A stretch of DNA of 64,000 nucleotides from Hippasteria phrygiana (lineage: Eukaryota; Echinodermata; Asteroidea; Valvatida; Goniasteridae). The stretch covers positions 1,054,001-1,118,000 of the forward strand of contig JAZGUH010000627.1 in assembly GCA_037893225.1 (NCBI GenBank), in the 5' to 3' direction. Shown piece by piece: positions 31,510 to 42,910 of the stretch. Within the stretch, counting starts at the first letter, position 1, and the number at the start of each line of letters is the position of its first letter. The translations under genes and the position numbers were made by a program. The notes under the pieces are model-generated. The model had not been told where the DNA came from. It saw nothing but the letters and a program-made list of their open reading frames with translations, and did no database searches.

Positions 31510-34015
31510 TGTATGAGCGCATTGCTGCCACACGCAGAACAGGAACATGTTTACACCAATATCGCTCCGCAGGTCAACAAGAATAATTCACCTTGAAGCC
31601 ATTTTCCTTCTCCAAGACCGTACCCTTGGCCAGCAAACATCTCAACAATACCCTTCTGCCAAAATTGTTCGGGTCTCAAGCCAATTTTAACCCTAATTCG
31701 AAGTAGCGTTGAAAATAAGGAAGGGTATAATTTAAAAGCTGTCAGCGGCCTGAAATTCATGAATGTGATTTCACGGTGGTGAAAAATTGGTGCTCGAAAC
31801 CCCGACCGCAAAGTTCAGTTCGCGGTTTTTCTCCTCCATTCCATCCAGTGGCCAAACCTTGAATATTTTTACCTTCCACCAGTTGTAATTCATCCCCACC
31901 AGCTCAATTTCCCTCCCACCACGGACCGTATAACTCGGCAATTCCACAAAAACTGCAGAAGACCAATATTGGTTTTGATGAATTTGGCATTGGGGACGGC
32001 AGCGGAGAGAGTGGGTTTCTTTGTGGGGTAATTTTTAGTTGAGTGCGGGCACTGACGGACATACGACGCATTGTCTGGTCTACTTTTTAACCCCGGTCAT
32101 TCTTTCAGTGCCCTTTTTGGATATACCGCCGGGGCCAATCGCACAGGGGAATAGCTTTATTAATCTCGATTCGATCAAGAGTAAACGAGCCTCAGGGGTA
32201 CACCGTCAGGCCCTTTGTAGTCGCCCGCTCCCGAAATTTACCTCTAATCCAGTCCAGTGAAAATATGCAACGTATACAGGTGTTCTTTATGTTGATTTGC
32301 TTGTTTCTGATTTAAGGCCTCTTTTTTCATCACTGGCTATTTTCCACGGATGCAAATTGTTCAAAAATGTACTTACTGCTGAAAGTTATTTTGGTGTAAA
32401 GGCACCGATGGTAGTAAGCTTCCGTCCCCTTAGTTATTTTAGAGAATCGAAACACATCATGCGCATTTTTAACTCCCAGGAGCATTCTCTGCTCAACCCA
32501 TTTCGAACTCACAGAATTCTGCCCCTGATTAATCAAATCCAGATAAATATTATCCCGAACGAACCAAATGCACTTGCATCTGAGAGTCTTACCACAAACA
32601 TTCTCAGAACTGAATTTATTCCCTGAATTGAGTTGTATTCTCTTTATAAATAAATACCTCTCGACTGTAACACATTCAGGTTTTTAAGGGAAGAACGCAT
32701 GCTATCCTGAGCTTTTCAATCCGATCCAATCCAATCCGATCCGATTCAGTTTTTCAAATTCAAATTTCGCGGCATTACGTCAAATTACACCTAATATTTA
32801 CGTTTAATAAAAAACATAATTTACAAAAGTAACAATTTGAAGAAAAAAATCCCTTGGGACATGGCTGTCTAGATCGATTTGGCTTATCTCCAAAATGTGG
32901 AGAGCGTTTTCGAAAAACCATTAACCTACAAGGCGAAAAAACCTCCCACACCACTCGTGTCGCTGAGTTTAGTGCGCTCAAAACCGTGACCGTACAGGTG
33001 CCCTATACCGCCCTCTGTCGACAATAACACCACCAAGTTGGTTCAGCGTGTTTCACTGTGCATATTAAGCGGAAGCATTGCGCTGTTGTTAAAACAAAGA
33101 CAATTTTACTTTACCAAATTGTTGTGGCACGCGCAGGTGCTCATTAAACACGGTGCAGGAAAATGCCCGCTAAGAACCAAGGAAGCAGGGACTTTATTAA
33201 TCAAACACGCTTTGTTTTCCTAATGCCCTGTGACAATATTTTGGCGGGACAATCAGGCGGTGCAGTCACAACATTTCCCCTTCCTTGGAGGGGGATAAGC
33301 TCACGCGAAGGAACATGGATCGTCTTTTCCCCCTCTCCACATCTGACGATGGCGGTTAAAAATAGCTCCAATGTCGCTCGGCCTTCTGGTTTGCATGAAT
33401 GAGTCAGGGAAAATCATTGTTATGTTGAAAGCTTCACTTTGGGCAAATTTCCCGGCAATTTTGTGTTCTGACATGATTGCACGTGAAACCTTTCTTTCTT
33501 TTTCTGATAAGTGTTAAAGGGGAAGACTGAGTGGTTTTGCTCTACCATGCGAAATAAAGCCCCCTCTAGTGGAAAAGGTAGATAAGTTGAAATCAAAGGA
33601 CCTTTATACTAATGGAGTGAAAAGCACTCCCTGCGCGGTTAATAGAAATTCATCACAAACTGTTGGTGTCATTTCTCTTAAGGCACTTTAAATGGAATTC
33701 GTAAACGACAGAAGACAGGGCTAAAAGTCACTCGAAGTAATGGGCTGTTAATAGAAATGGTAGAGTTACCCTTACCACCAGAAAGATTTTCCACAGGCTC
33801 AGACGAAGCCGCAGTCGAACGTTTACACCGCCGTCCTGCCAATTCACAATTCCTCCCAAAGCTGTGAACCAAATTGAAATGATTATAAATGAACAAGGAC
33901 TTTAAAACATGATTTGTACTGATATATTGAGAATGTACGATAGAAAACAGAAGACAGCTCCGGCAACAATTAAAGAAACAATTTCCACGTGTATGTAAAC
34001 TTTACACCGCAACTG
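31510..34015. other. Unassigned DNA
   Basis: About 2.5 kb with no recognised gene or repeat family. Short GATCC/AATCC repeats lie at 32717-32745. Frames reach 109 codons (32297-32626, +) but carry no known motif. Confidence 0.3.
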
Positions 34016-34130
34016 ATGAGAAGGGGCTCAATCTTCAGCTTAAACTGGAGAAATTATCCCAAGTTTCAGAACTTGGACCCGGGCAGGTTAACTTCCACCG
34101 TTGGTGAGACCAACTTACCTACCCTTAATG
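34016..34130 (+). repeat. Dispersed repeat, family of 0.9 and 24.1 kb
   Basis: GGAGAAATTATCCCAAGTTT, GGACCCGGGCAGG, and TTCCACCGTTGGTGAGACC with AACTTACCT match the copy at 24.15-24.24 kb in the same orientation. Confidence 0.65.
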
Positions 34131-34199
34131 TAATTTCCTACAAAGCTCTTTTTGTGCCTTCCACAAGATATTTTCTTGATTACGCGGTACCCGCTGCAA

Positions 34200-34400
34200 T
34201 ATTGGATTCGGACCGGCCATCCGCCCGCCGGAAGCTCGTTGAGCGAGTAGTTAAAACGTCTGAACTATAGCAAGCAGGAGGTCGTCGTGGGTTCGAGTCC
34301 CGCCCGAGTAAAGCTGTGAATCTTTCCCACAGGCTCTTGGAAACTCTGAGCATACAGTGTTTCATACTCTTCGTCAGGAAAGGGTACAACGCTATCTTCT
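34200..34400 (+). mobile_element. tRNA-derived SINE, family B
   Basis: A promoter-like GAGTAGTTAAAACG (A-box region, about 34243-34256) is followed by AGCAGGAGGTCG, the B box GGGTTCGAGTCCCGCC (34288-34303), then GTAAAGCTGTGAA, CTTTCCCACAGG, CTCTTGGAAA and CTGAGCATACAGTGTTTC. The copy at 40.83-41.0 kb has the same blocks in order. Confidence 0.75.
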
Positions 34401-34929
34401 AATAGAAAATGTATTTCTTTATATTTGGCTAATATAACAGTTTGGATAGTTCGAAGGAATGGAAATCTGTTCTCACATGGTCAAGTATATTAGTTTTGCC
34501 ATTTTGTTTCTCGTTCATGGGCACACATTAGTAATATACACCCAGCCTGTTGTTCGAAAAAAAATGTTGAGTGAACTTATCGGATGTCAGTTGGTACTAT
34601 GTGAAAATAAAGATCTAAGCTCTAACCTACTTCATCAACATCGATCTCAGACGATGGACCAAATCTTGAGGAAGGAACATGAACCATAAAAGATCTACAC
34701 ACGTCACTCCATTGGTTGACGCAAGTCATGTGACTGCTTTCACTGACGATTTGAGTCCAGTTTTTTACAACCATGAGACCACAGATTTTCACAAGTTTTC
34801 ATCTTTCCTTTTTGTCATTTTAAAAGAGATCCATACGTTTATCGTCAACTATAAAGTTATTTGTTCCACCCACCACTGCAGGCACATACAATCACAAACC
34901 ATTAGGCCAAGCCTATATAGGGTATATGT

Positions 34930-35190
34930 ATTTTTAAGTGAACAAAGAAAACTGGCAGGAGCAGCATTTGAACCCGCGAACTCCGGATTACCGTACCGGT
35001 GCTCGACCAACTGAGCTATCTTGCCCTATATGTTGTAAGTGTCTGGAGGGGGGCTCTAGTCAGAAGTCATAAACCCATAATGCCGTATAACCAGGGTTCA
35101 CGCCCCAATACGATACAACCTGGAAGCGACATTGTGGGGATCACTCAATGAGGACACGACTTTTTATCTTATAATATCATTACAATTGAC
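34930..35190 (-). mobile_element. tRNA-like repeat with 5' body, minus strand
   Basis: On the minus strand the unit begins near 35185 (TTATAAGATAAAAAGTCGTG). It passes GTGATCCCCACAATGTCGCT and GGGTTTATGACTTCTGACTA and reaches the tRNA-like part at 35025-34952 (GATAGCTCAGTTGGTCGAGC, GGGTTCAAATGC). It ends with TTTTCTTTGTTCACTT. This is the same architecture as 23644-23930, so the body and tRNA-like part are one unit. Confidence 0.85.
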
Positions 35191-35409
35191 TAGGTAGATT
35201 TGTACATTTTGAAACGTTTAGTAACCAAATAATTATTGGCCAGTTTGGAAATCGAAACTGATTTTGTCACGATCCAAAACATTCCTAGTTTAAATTTACA
35301 AAGCGGGGAACAAACAAGACAGTTACAAAACACAGAAGACAACATTGTGTCCAGTACCATAATGACAGATTGCTAATTTGTGGCTAATGAGTATGCGAAG
35401 TGATGGCAG

Positions 35410-35720
35410 GATCCCGGCTAATCAAACGCCGTTCGTATCTCCTAATTGCTGCCAATTTGACCTGACAAGCAAATGACCTCGACGTTTTGAGGGCCTATTT
35501 GCAACTGCCGTGAATAACGAGGGCCAGCGAGATGATCTAATTAAGCCCCGGAAAACATTTTGCATTTCCACCGGTTGAAGATAGGCAGTCGACCCGCTAG
35601 CTATAGCTGAGGTCCGGCATGCAACACCTGGGTTTTCTCCAACAAACGATCTCCGGATTTCATCAATTTCTGCCACATCAATTAAATTATGGGAACATGG
35701 TCCCCTTTCCGCCGATTTCA
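35410..35720. promoter_or_regulatory. Candidate cis-regulatory cluster
   Basis: In a repeat-free stretch I see TAATTG (35443-35448), two TGACCT half-sites in the same direction (35458-35463 and 35474-35479, 10 bases apart), TAATTAA (35538-35544), CACCTG (about 35627) and TCAATTAAATTA (35678-35689). These suit homeodomain, nuclear-receptor and bHLH factors respectively. An 84-codon minus frame is also present, with no known motif. Function is inference. Confidence 0.2.
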
Positions 35721-35916
35721 GACACCTCGGACGGACATATTCATTGAACCAAATACGTGTGATGTTGTTTAGAGTGATGTAGTTTCTCGCAGCAGAGGCG
35801 TCATATTAAACTACGACTGGACACGTAGGCAAGCGTTTGAATTTAGCAAGATTGCCCATGGCTTTAGCATAAGTACTGTTACCCCTGATCGGAGGGCCAT
35901 AACATTATTCATATGA

Positions 35917-36561
35917 GGGTCTGTCCACACTAAAGCGAACATTTAGCATTAAAAGATAGCAATGGGAGTAAGATTGGAAGAGGGACATCAAATCAAGTAT
36001 TTTGCCCAAATGTTTTTCTGATGCTTTCCAGAGCTGTGAGTGATCACACTGACACAAAAATAGGATAACACTCTGGATATATAAGAAATTAGAGGGTCAT
36101 CTTCAAGACATTATGTTTGTAACATGGACGGACATTTCTTTATTATTGACTGGAAAAAAGAAAGAGGAATTTAGTAACATTCCAAAATGTTGTTCAGTTT
36201 ACATCTCTAACAATGTCAGGATTGTTATCAGTGGAAATTATAAATTGTTGGGCTGGGGTATTTAAACAAAATTAAGATGTGATATAAATTATGTTCAAAC
36301 ATGGACGGACATTATGTGACAAATGTCCGTCCAGAAATGTTACATGTTTGATATGTTACAAACATACTATCTTAAAGATGATTCCAGGTCTAACTTCTTA
36401 AATACTCCTTTAGATGTTGATTTTTTTGCTAAAACATACTTGTTGGTGGGTACTGAATGTATTGTAACAAAAATAAATGGAAAATTATTTTATATAACTA
36501 CAATCTGAAATTCCTTTCCCGTGTCACACCAAAATGGGGTCATTAGTGTGTGGATAGACCC
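35917..36561. mobile_element. 645-bp inverted-repeat element
   Basis: The left end GGGTCTGTCCACACTAA and the reversed right end GGGTCTATCCACACACTAA match except for one base and a two-base gap. Inside, TGGACGGACATT (36302-36313) and its exact complement (36322-36333) form a 12-bp hairpin with an 8-base loop. AACATGGACGGACATT also occurs at 36123. A 61-codon frame (36323-36508, +) has a plausible protein composition but no recognised motif. Target duplication was not determined. Confidence 0.6.
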
Positions 36562-36569
36562 ATAATCCC

Positions 36570-38220
36570 CCTTCTCAGTTCCGTGGTGATCAGACACCCT
36601 GATCTCAAAGCAAGCTGGATTCAAGCTGGGTTAGGATAAGAAACAACAATGAAATCATTAAGAGCGGTCCTTTTTATAGTGTACTTGGGCCTAGTCTATG
36701 GGAGATTGTTAAAGTAAAGAAACAATAGCACAGACAAAACCTTGTCCTCGGTCGTGATGCACGACTGCATATTCGATTCCGTTAACCAGTGGTCCATTCG
36801 TGACGTACACCCGCGCAATAACGATAGCTAGTCGAACTATGGTGTCACTGGTCCTCACTTGACACAGTTTAGTACGAGCAATGTTGCTGTTGATAACCAG
36901 CGCGACCATGCCCTGTGGGCTTGTTCCACTGATAAACTGAATAGCGCATCGGCTGTTCAAGACTTCAAGTTGAAGCCAACATCCGCCATGTTAACACTCC
37001 CAATACAATGGATTTGTCAACCTTGTCCACAGGGTCTACTTTCACCCTCGTTCTCCTTACATAGAGATCAGTGGTAAAATAGGAGTGTTAATATGACAGC
37101 TACTGGCTTCAGTTACCCGTACTGCGCGCAACGGTCAATGAGCTATCCAGTTTATATATAGAGATCAGTGGCTAGTTCAAAATGGCCGACTAGACGTGGT
37201 CGACTAGCCAGCGTTCGGGTAAAGTTAGTCCAACAATCGTTGACTGTAGTTAACCATAATCCTTGACCCAACTCGCTGTTTATTTGGGCAGATTTTACTT
37301 TAATACCTCTAAGCGCACGGCATGGGCGTAGCGATGGGGGTAGCTGGTTTGGACGTTCAAACCTCCATTAAATACCCCCACCCCAACCCAAAAAAGGAAA
37401 ATAAATGGAGGAAAAGAAAAGGGGTGACGAAGTAATGAAAAAACAAACAATTGGAATATCCGGGGGGGGGGGGGGGGGGGGGTTCCAAACCCACGTGTTA
37501 CGAATTTCTCACATTTGTAAAATCTCTAGTTTTTTCCCAGCTAACCCTCCCCCATAAAACATAATTTCTCGCTATGCTTTGAGTATAAAATCGGACCTTT
37601 GTTTTAGAGTGCGCACATTCCCGTAACACTATGACATATTTTGGACCTATCAATGCTATTTCTTCTTATTTACGTGAATGTTACAATATTGTTCACAACT
37701 TTACTATATTTTATGCGAAGATAATACACCGTGCCATAGTTAAGCATCAACTATAAGCCAACTTTTCACCTGATCCACGTGCAACAGACAAACCGTTCAG
37801 ATTGCCACACAACCCCCCTGCGAGTGGACAAACTTTACCGCCAGAAGTCGGAAATATCACTCCGAGGTTTGCGTTTCATTCCAGGGGATCTGGCCCGTGA
37901 TCTGATCAGGCAAGGGGCTGAGTCTCCCCCCGCTCTTTTTTCACGGCTGGAATTCCCCCGGCGACGGGGAGGAACACACGCTTTAGCGAGTCGCCCGTGG
38001 GCAAAACAGGGGCCCCTGCCACCGCATCATTCAGTGCAGACAGGGTTCCACCTGTACTTTGGCACCTCCATCTCCCTATCTCCCCTCCCCCGTGACATTA
38101 ACTTTCATGTTACACTTTTCAAGACGTGACCCTTGCTATAGTGCATTGACATAAGACGCCCTCTGTTGCGATCAAGGCCCAAGTTCATGGAACTGAAAGC
38201 ACTAAAGTCTAAACGAATAT
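36570..38220. other. Unassigned DNA with G21 tract; GC-rich 37.8-38.0 kb
   Basis: ATAGAGATCAGTGG occurs twice (about 37061 and 37158), suggesting a small repeat unit. A G21 tract, the longest in the window, is at 37462-37482. A 116-codon frame (37779-38129, +) runs through a GC-rich part without a known motif. Confidence 0.35.
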
Positions 38221-38224
38221 TTCC

Positions 38225-38350
38225 GTTAAGCAAAAATCAGCCGGGAACCAGTCTCATAGCGCTATATATCACATGCTTTTTAGGTAGGCAACCAGCTGGT
38301 TTTGAAGCAAATACTTTCTCTGCTGAGCAAAGTTTGTGCTGAGCAGCCCC
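38225..38350 (+). repeat. GCTTAGCA family, partial copy
   Basis: TTAAGCAAAAATCAGCCGGG, AACCAGCTGGTTTTG.AGCAAA and GTGCTGAGCAGCC resemble the 26.4, 55.3 and 60.2 kb copies. The match is the weakest of the family. Confidence 0.4.
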
Positions 38351-38557
38351 GCCCCGTATTGCGGTCAAAGGTTAAAGTGTGATCCAAAACTTACCCAGTT
38401 CTACCAAACATTTACCGCAGCACCATGCAGAATTTCCAGGCATTCTAAGGAATTGTTGGAGCGCGTGCGCAAGAGGTATTTACTATTTAATCTTAAAATA
38501 TGGTATTTTTGTTGTCAAACTTAGCAGTCAACACTTTGTATTCTGGAACAATTTCAG

Positions 38558-38740
38558 CAGTGCAAAAACTGTGGTGTTGGAGTTTTAACACCAAGTTTTT
38601 GGTGTTAAGATTAGTGCTAATATAACACCAGCAACTACATTTACAACAGGATGGATAATGTCTATTCAGATAAGTTTGTACAACGTAAATGAAACACCAA
38701 TACCGGTGTTCGAAATTTAGGTGTTGAGTAAAAACAATAC
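38558..38740 (+). mobile_element. GGTGTT-family MITE, longer copy
   Basis: The start CAGTGCAAAAACTGTGGTG is the family consensus end. GGTGTTA/TAACACC pairs follow at 38590-38630 and 38695-38725. The inner sequence differs from the 12.4 and 59.6 kb copies, so this is a related subfamily. Confidence 0.6.
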
Positions 38741-38749
38741 CCTGATCCA

Positions 38750-38935
38750 AAGTAAATACCACAGCAGACTTAAATGACTTAAATGACTTAAATGTTCAAA
38801 TTCAAATCAAAATTTTAAAATGGTTGTTTGTTTTCCAATCCTTTTATCCTTTCCGACAATAAACACCACAGCTGACTTAAATGATGATATTCTCAGTGTT
38901 TAAATTAAAACCAAAATCAAAATTGTTTTTGCTTT
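38750..38935. repeat. Diverged direct repeat and ACTTAAATG triplet
   Basis: ACTTAAATG is repeated three times in tandem at about 38768-38795. A longer unit (AATACCACAGCAGACTTAAA...ATCAAAATTTT) recurs about 110 bases later (AACACCACAGCTGACTTAAA...ATCAAAATTG). Confidence 0.6.
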
Positions 38936-38939
38936 TATT

Positions 38940-40825
38940 CTTGCAATTAAACTCCAATAGATGCTCAACTGACACCAGGATTTTCTCAGAAATGTTGGGT
39001 TTGGTGTAATCTTAATTCCGGAGCTGAAGCTTATAAACATCGAAATCCTTGTCCCACCCCCCCCCCCCCAAAAAAAAAAACCAACAAAAACAACATAACG
39101 AAAACAAACCTCAAAAAAACACCCAAAAAAACAATAAAAAAAACAACAACAAACAACAAACAACAAAAAACAAAAAGACAAAATAACAAATAAAAACAAA
39201 AACAGAAACAAAACAGAGGAAGGCTTAAAGTTTTACACCGACGGTGTATATTCTAACGCCACAGTTTTACCCTAAGCCGTAAAGCTGGTGGTGGGTTGTT
39301 GAATACCGCACCAGAAAATCAAGTAAAAACCAACAGCTGGTTACAACTTACAAACGCAATCAGGGAGAGCAAATTGATGTATAAATCCCACAAATCATGA
39401 TCTCACATTTCGCGCGGACGTTCACCTCTCCAATCTTATCCCAGCAAACTTACAAACACCAGACTAAATCAAAACCATATTTGTTCCCCCTTCTTCTCCT
39501 TCCTTTCCATTCCTCAAGATACTGGGGGACGAAAATCAATCCAATTGGTACAGGGGCGATCCACAGTCGTATTAAATCCACCCAAATTGATGAATGGGAG
39601 CCGATCCTGATTAAGCCCAGCATTTTTACGAGCTTCGCGATGCAACCGAGCTCTGAAATTTTAAACAAAACTGATTGAAAACAACCCGGACCCCGGTAAA
39701 TTCTTGGCGGCCCGTACAGACGCTCGAGATTTTCCCGCCTTCTTTGCAGCTGATATAGAGCAGACGACCACCGTAACAGTCGCACTTGACCTTCGACCCC
39801 ACGCCGCCAAAATAAGATTGTGGGTTTAAAGTTTTACGGTAGGAGCGTTGGCGAAATGGAACCCATAGGCACATTTCAAAAACGCTCTTTTTTCGTTCAT
39901 TTTAAGAAATTTGCAAAGTGTGTGTGGTCACCCCGGGGTGACATCCAGCAACAAGTTTGAAGTTGCACGTCAACTTAGAGGCAGGTGCCACACCCCCAGT
40001 TATTTGAATTACAATCCAAAAGCTTACTTGGTTTAATTAAAGACATTGATGGTTTCTAACACACTGTAAACCTATTATGTCTTGCAAGCTGTAACTTTGA
40101 AAAAGAACCACAAATGCACTACCGGTAGATTATTGTGGGTGAAAAAATCTCCAAAATCAACATCATTACGATTGGAGGATGAATAATGTGTTTTCAAAAT
40201 CGTTCTTCCTAATGACAGAAATGTTCAGATTTAAGTGTTTTCTCGAAGAGTTGAATATCTATTGCGCTGAAACTTTAGGCTTATAAACATTATCTTCTTT
40301 TGAAATTGGACTGCTTTTTGTTAAACAAAAACGCGAAAAGCAAATGCCTTTACTCGACGAAATCCAACCACTTATAAATTACATGAACCTATATCCCTTA
40401 AAATGGACGGTCGAGTCTGGTGTGCACAACCAGTGCACTTATCTCTCCAGTTATGCAGAACAACTAAGATGTTAATCAATACATTTGCTTTTGCTCTAGT
40501 ATTTAAGGTATGACGAATCCTACACTCGAGGTAGCCTAATTTCACTTCTGGAGATTTAACTGATACACTTTTATTTGTTAGTTTATGTTTGTTTAACGCC
40601 TTTCTCTCTTCTATCTCTTAAAAGTTAGAGTGGCCAATTTTTCTTCATGTAGGTTACGACCGTTTAATTTATCAACAGCGATACTGGATTAATTTAAACA
40701 ACTTTTGAAATGGTTAGGGCACTCTAAATTGGTGTCTTTCGGAATTTAGCCCTCTGTAGTCATAATATAGTGAGTTGGAGTTAAAAATGAGAATCTAAGT
40801 ACGTTCACGATTTGTTTCCCTGATT
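38940..40825. other. Unassigned DNA; C13 and CAAAAA low complexity at 39.06-39.2 kb
   Basis: C13 at 39057-39069 is followed by about 140 bases of A-rich CAA/CAAAA sequence. Bases 39400-39880 are GC-richer and repeat-free, with overlapping frames on both strands (up to 111 codons) but no motif. The rest is featureless. Confidence 0.3.
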
Positions 40826-40828
40826 GAT

Positions 40829-41000
40829 GCAATGTTTTATATGTCTGCACTAGTAAGCAGGAGGTCGTGGGTTCGAGTCCCATCAGAGTAAGCCTGTGAA
40901 TTTTCCCCCACGTATATATTACAGCAGACTCTCGAAAAGCACTGAGCACACAGTGCTTCGTACACTACCCCGACAAATGCAAAAAAATATTATATTCTTC
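40829..41000 (+). mobile_element. tRNA-derived SINE, family B, second copy
   Basis: AGCAGGAGGTCGTGGGTTCG with the B box completion AGTCCCATC is followed by GAGTAAGCCTGTGAATTTTC, CTCTCGAAAAGCACTGAGC and ACAGTGCTTCGTACAC, then an A-rich tail (CAAAAAAATATTATA). The A-box part is lost. Confidence 0.75.
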
Positions 41001-41815
41001 TTTTATCATCCCCCACGCAAATTCCATCTTCTCACTTGATTTATACAAATCTCCCAATTGGACTCATGCGTAGCTGCAGTCATAGAGGGGTTTTGCCAGT
41101 GAAATGTTGTAACAATGTATTGAAAAAGGTTTACCATGCCTGCAAAATGGAAACAAAGACATTACCCTCTAACATGGCTGGTCTATTCAAATTAAAATGT
41201 ATTGTACACATGCTGGAAGAAAGACAGCCGCAAGCAAAGCAGTTTTCCCTCTACTGTCTTTTATCTAGCTAAACGAATGAAATGCTAAACTTGCGCAGAG
41301 AGCGGGCGCTATTACGAATCATAATAGGAGCCCCAAAAGACCCGTGGTGTCCTGCCGTCAAACGACGCGCTCGCCCCGCTGTCTGGCTGGCCGAGTCCCG
41401 GTACTCCCGTCGGCTTTCAACGACACTCGCCTGGCTATTTACATTTCATATCAACACAAATCGAGCCAATAAAAGCCACGCACTCGGCATATCTCATGAC
41501 ACATCTTTTATCTAGTGTATTTTGGTTTCGAGTTACGAAAATCCGGAGTGTTTATATCTGGCGAGGACGCAGAACAATCGGACAGTTATTAGAAGATACA
41601 GGTAAAAACGAATTAAAACGAAACTCAAAACTTTCGTGTTTGTGAGTTCTTCCAACGTTCCCATTTTTCATGGGCGGCATTCTGCTTGGTCTTTCAACTA
41701 CTGATGGGTTACTTAATCTTTTAAAGGTATGAGATAGCTTTGGTGGTAAAATTGATTAGTTTCAATCTGAATACTGTTTATAAAGTTTCCCCCGGGAAAC
41801 ATCTGCATCCCAAAT
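41001..41815. other. Unassigned DNA; CpG-rich 41.29-41.48 kb
   Basis: A CpG-rich stretch ends with a CCAAT box and ATAAAAG (about 41466-41475). ACAG|GTAAAAAC, a splice-donor-like site, lies near 41600. Together these could be a promoter and a non-coding first exon, but no coding continuation is seen. A 77-codon frame covers the CpG-rich part. Confidence 0.25.
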
Positions 41816-41817
41816 GC

Positions 41818-42045
41818 TGTCATCAAGACCTCCAAAAACGCCATGATTGTTTTGATTTCAGCAATCTAAATAAGCACGTACGAGCGTGCACAAAATCGCT
41901 GTTAAAACGACGATTTTCCACCATTTCTTCGTGACTCGGATGACGGATTGAGCTTAAACTTTTACAAGTTTGTTATTTTATGTTTCTGTTGAATCCACTG
42001 TGAACACTGCTTGCAAAATAATGTCTCGTCGGCTCTACCAAGGCC
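41818..42045 (+). repeat. AAGACCTCCAAAAACG repeat, copy 1
   Basis: AAGACCTCCAAAAACG, GATTTCAGCAATCTAAATA, GAGCTTAAACTTTTACA, GTTTGTTATTTTATG, and GAACACTGCTTGCAAAA recur in the same order at 53248-53470. About 225 bases, no coding capacity seen. Confidence 0.7.
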
Positions 42046-42454
42046 ACATCGCAGAAGCTGTGAAGGCTAGTTTTCAAAACACCAATTTGATTTCTCTCAC
42101 GGCAACTCTTGGCCATAAATTTGCCACGAACGAATAAATCTACACCAGCAAACCCGCAATACCCATACTGCTGCATTTAGTGAGATCTGATGCCTAAGTG
42201 TAGATTGACTTGAGAATCTGCCAAATTATCCATTTTCCTTGTTAATCAAGCGACTAATTATTGTCTTTACGCCACCACAAAACCCGCTGATGTCACATTC
42301 TGCCCACACCGTTAAACAAACTGAAAAAACATGCTGAACGGTACCCCAACAGTGACACAAAAGACAATAATTCAATGACATAATACAATATCATCAAACA
42401 AACACTTTAAGGGATTTGACGGGAACACGTTAATTGTTAACCGTCAATTTTAAT

Positions 42455-42610
42455 TGTTTGCTTTTTTAAAGATAAGATCAAATTGAAAATCTGGTTGAAT
42501 ATCGATCACCTGCAATTGACCACAATTTAGCTCCAAATATAAAGATGCATGCAGAACCATGGTACTTTCCAATAGAAACCGACTGACGAAAACCGACATT
42601 TCACAATGCA
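42455..42610 (+). repeat. Dispersed repeat shared with 44.65 and 51.65 kb
   Basis: The TTTCCAATAGAAACCGACTG and ACGAAAA block matches 51746-51775, and the CACAATTTAGCTCCAAAT block resembles 44640-44700 in inverse orientation (CCAAATTTGGAGC). The family is diverged and its limits are uncertain. Confidence 0.4.
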
Positions 42611-42667
42611 CTGTTCTATGTATTGCTGTAGGCCTAAATGCGTAGAAACTACCCGCTTAGGCGAGAT

Positions 42668-42826
42668 AGTACCGAAGTCTGACGTCAGTTAGCGCGACAA
42701 CTGGATCCAAACAAATGTAGATTTCGACTGTTCCTTTGTTAACAGCCAGTCATGCAAACACATTGACACAAAGTAACAAAAGTATTCCGGTTCCAAACAT
42801 TGCACTGACGTCATCACTTCGGTACT
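42668..42826. mobile_element. 159-bp foldback with CRE in each arm
   Basis: AGTACCGAAGT plus GACGTCAGT (42668-42689) is mirrored by ACTGACGTC and ACTTCGGTACT (42804-42826), with two or three spacer bases in each arm. Each arm carries an ATF/CREB-type GACGTCA core. No target duplication was clear. Confidence 0.65.
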
Positions 42827-42839
42827 CTATTTTAAAACG

Positions 42840-42910
42840 TTGATACGGTAATCCAGAGGTCGCAGGTTCAAATCCCACTCCTGCCTGTTTTCTTTGTTCA
42901 CTTGAAAATT
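42840..42910 (+). repeat. tRNA-like unit, 3' fragment
   Basis: The copy starts inside the anticodon region (GATACGGTAATCCAGAGGTC). It keeps the B box GGTTCAAATCCCACTCC and the usual 3' boundary TTTTCTTTGTTCACTTG. Confidence 0.75.

Noticed and set aside
37320..37482. hAT-like MITE ending in the G21 tract
   Set aside because: GGGCGTAGCGATGGGGG resembles a hAT end, but no matching right end or target duplication was found.
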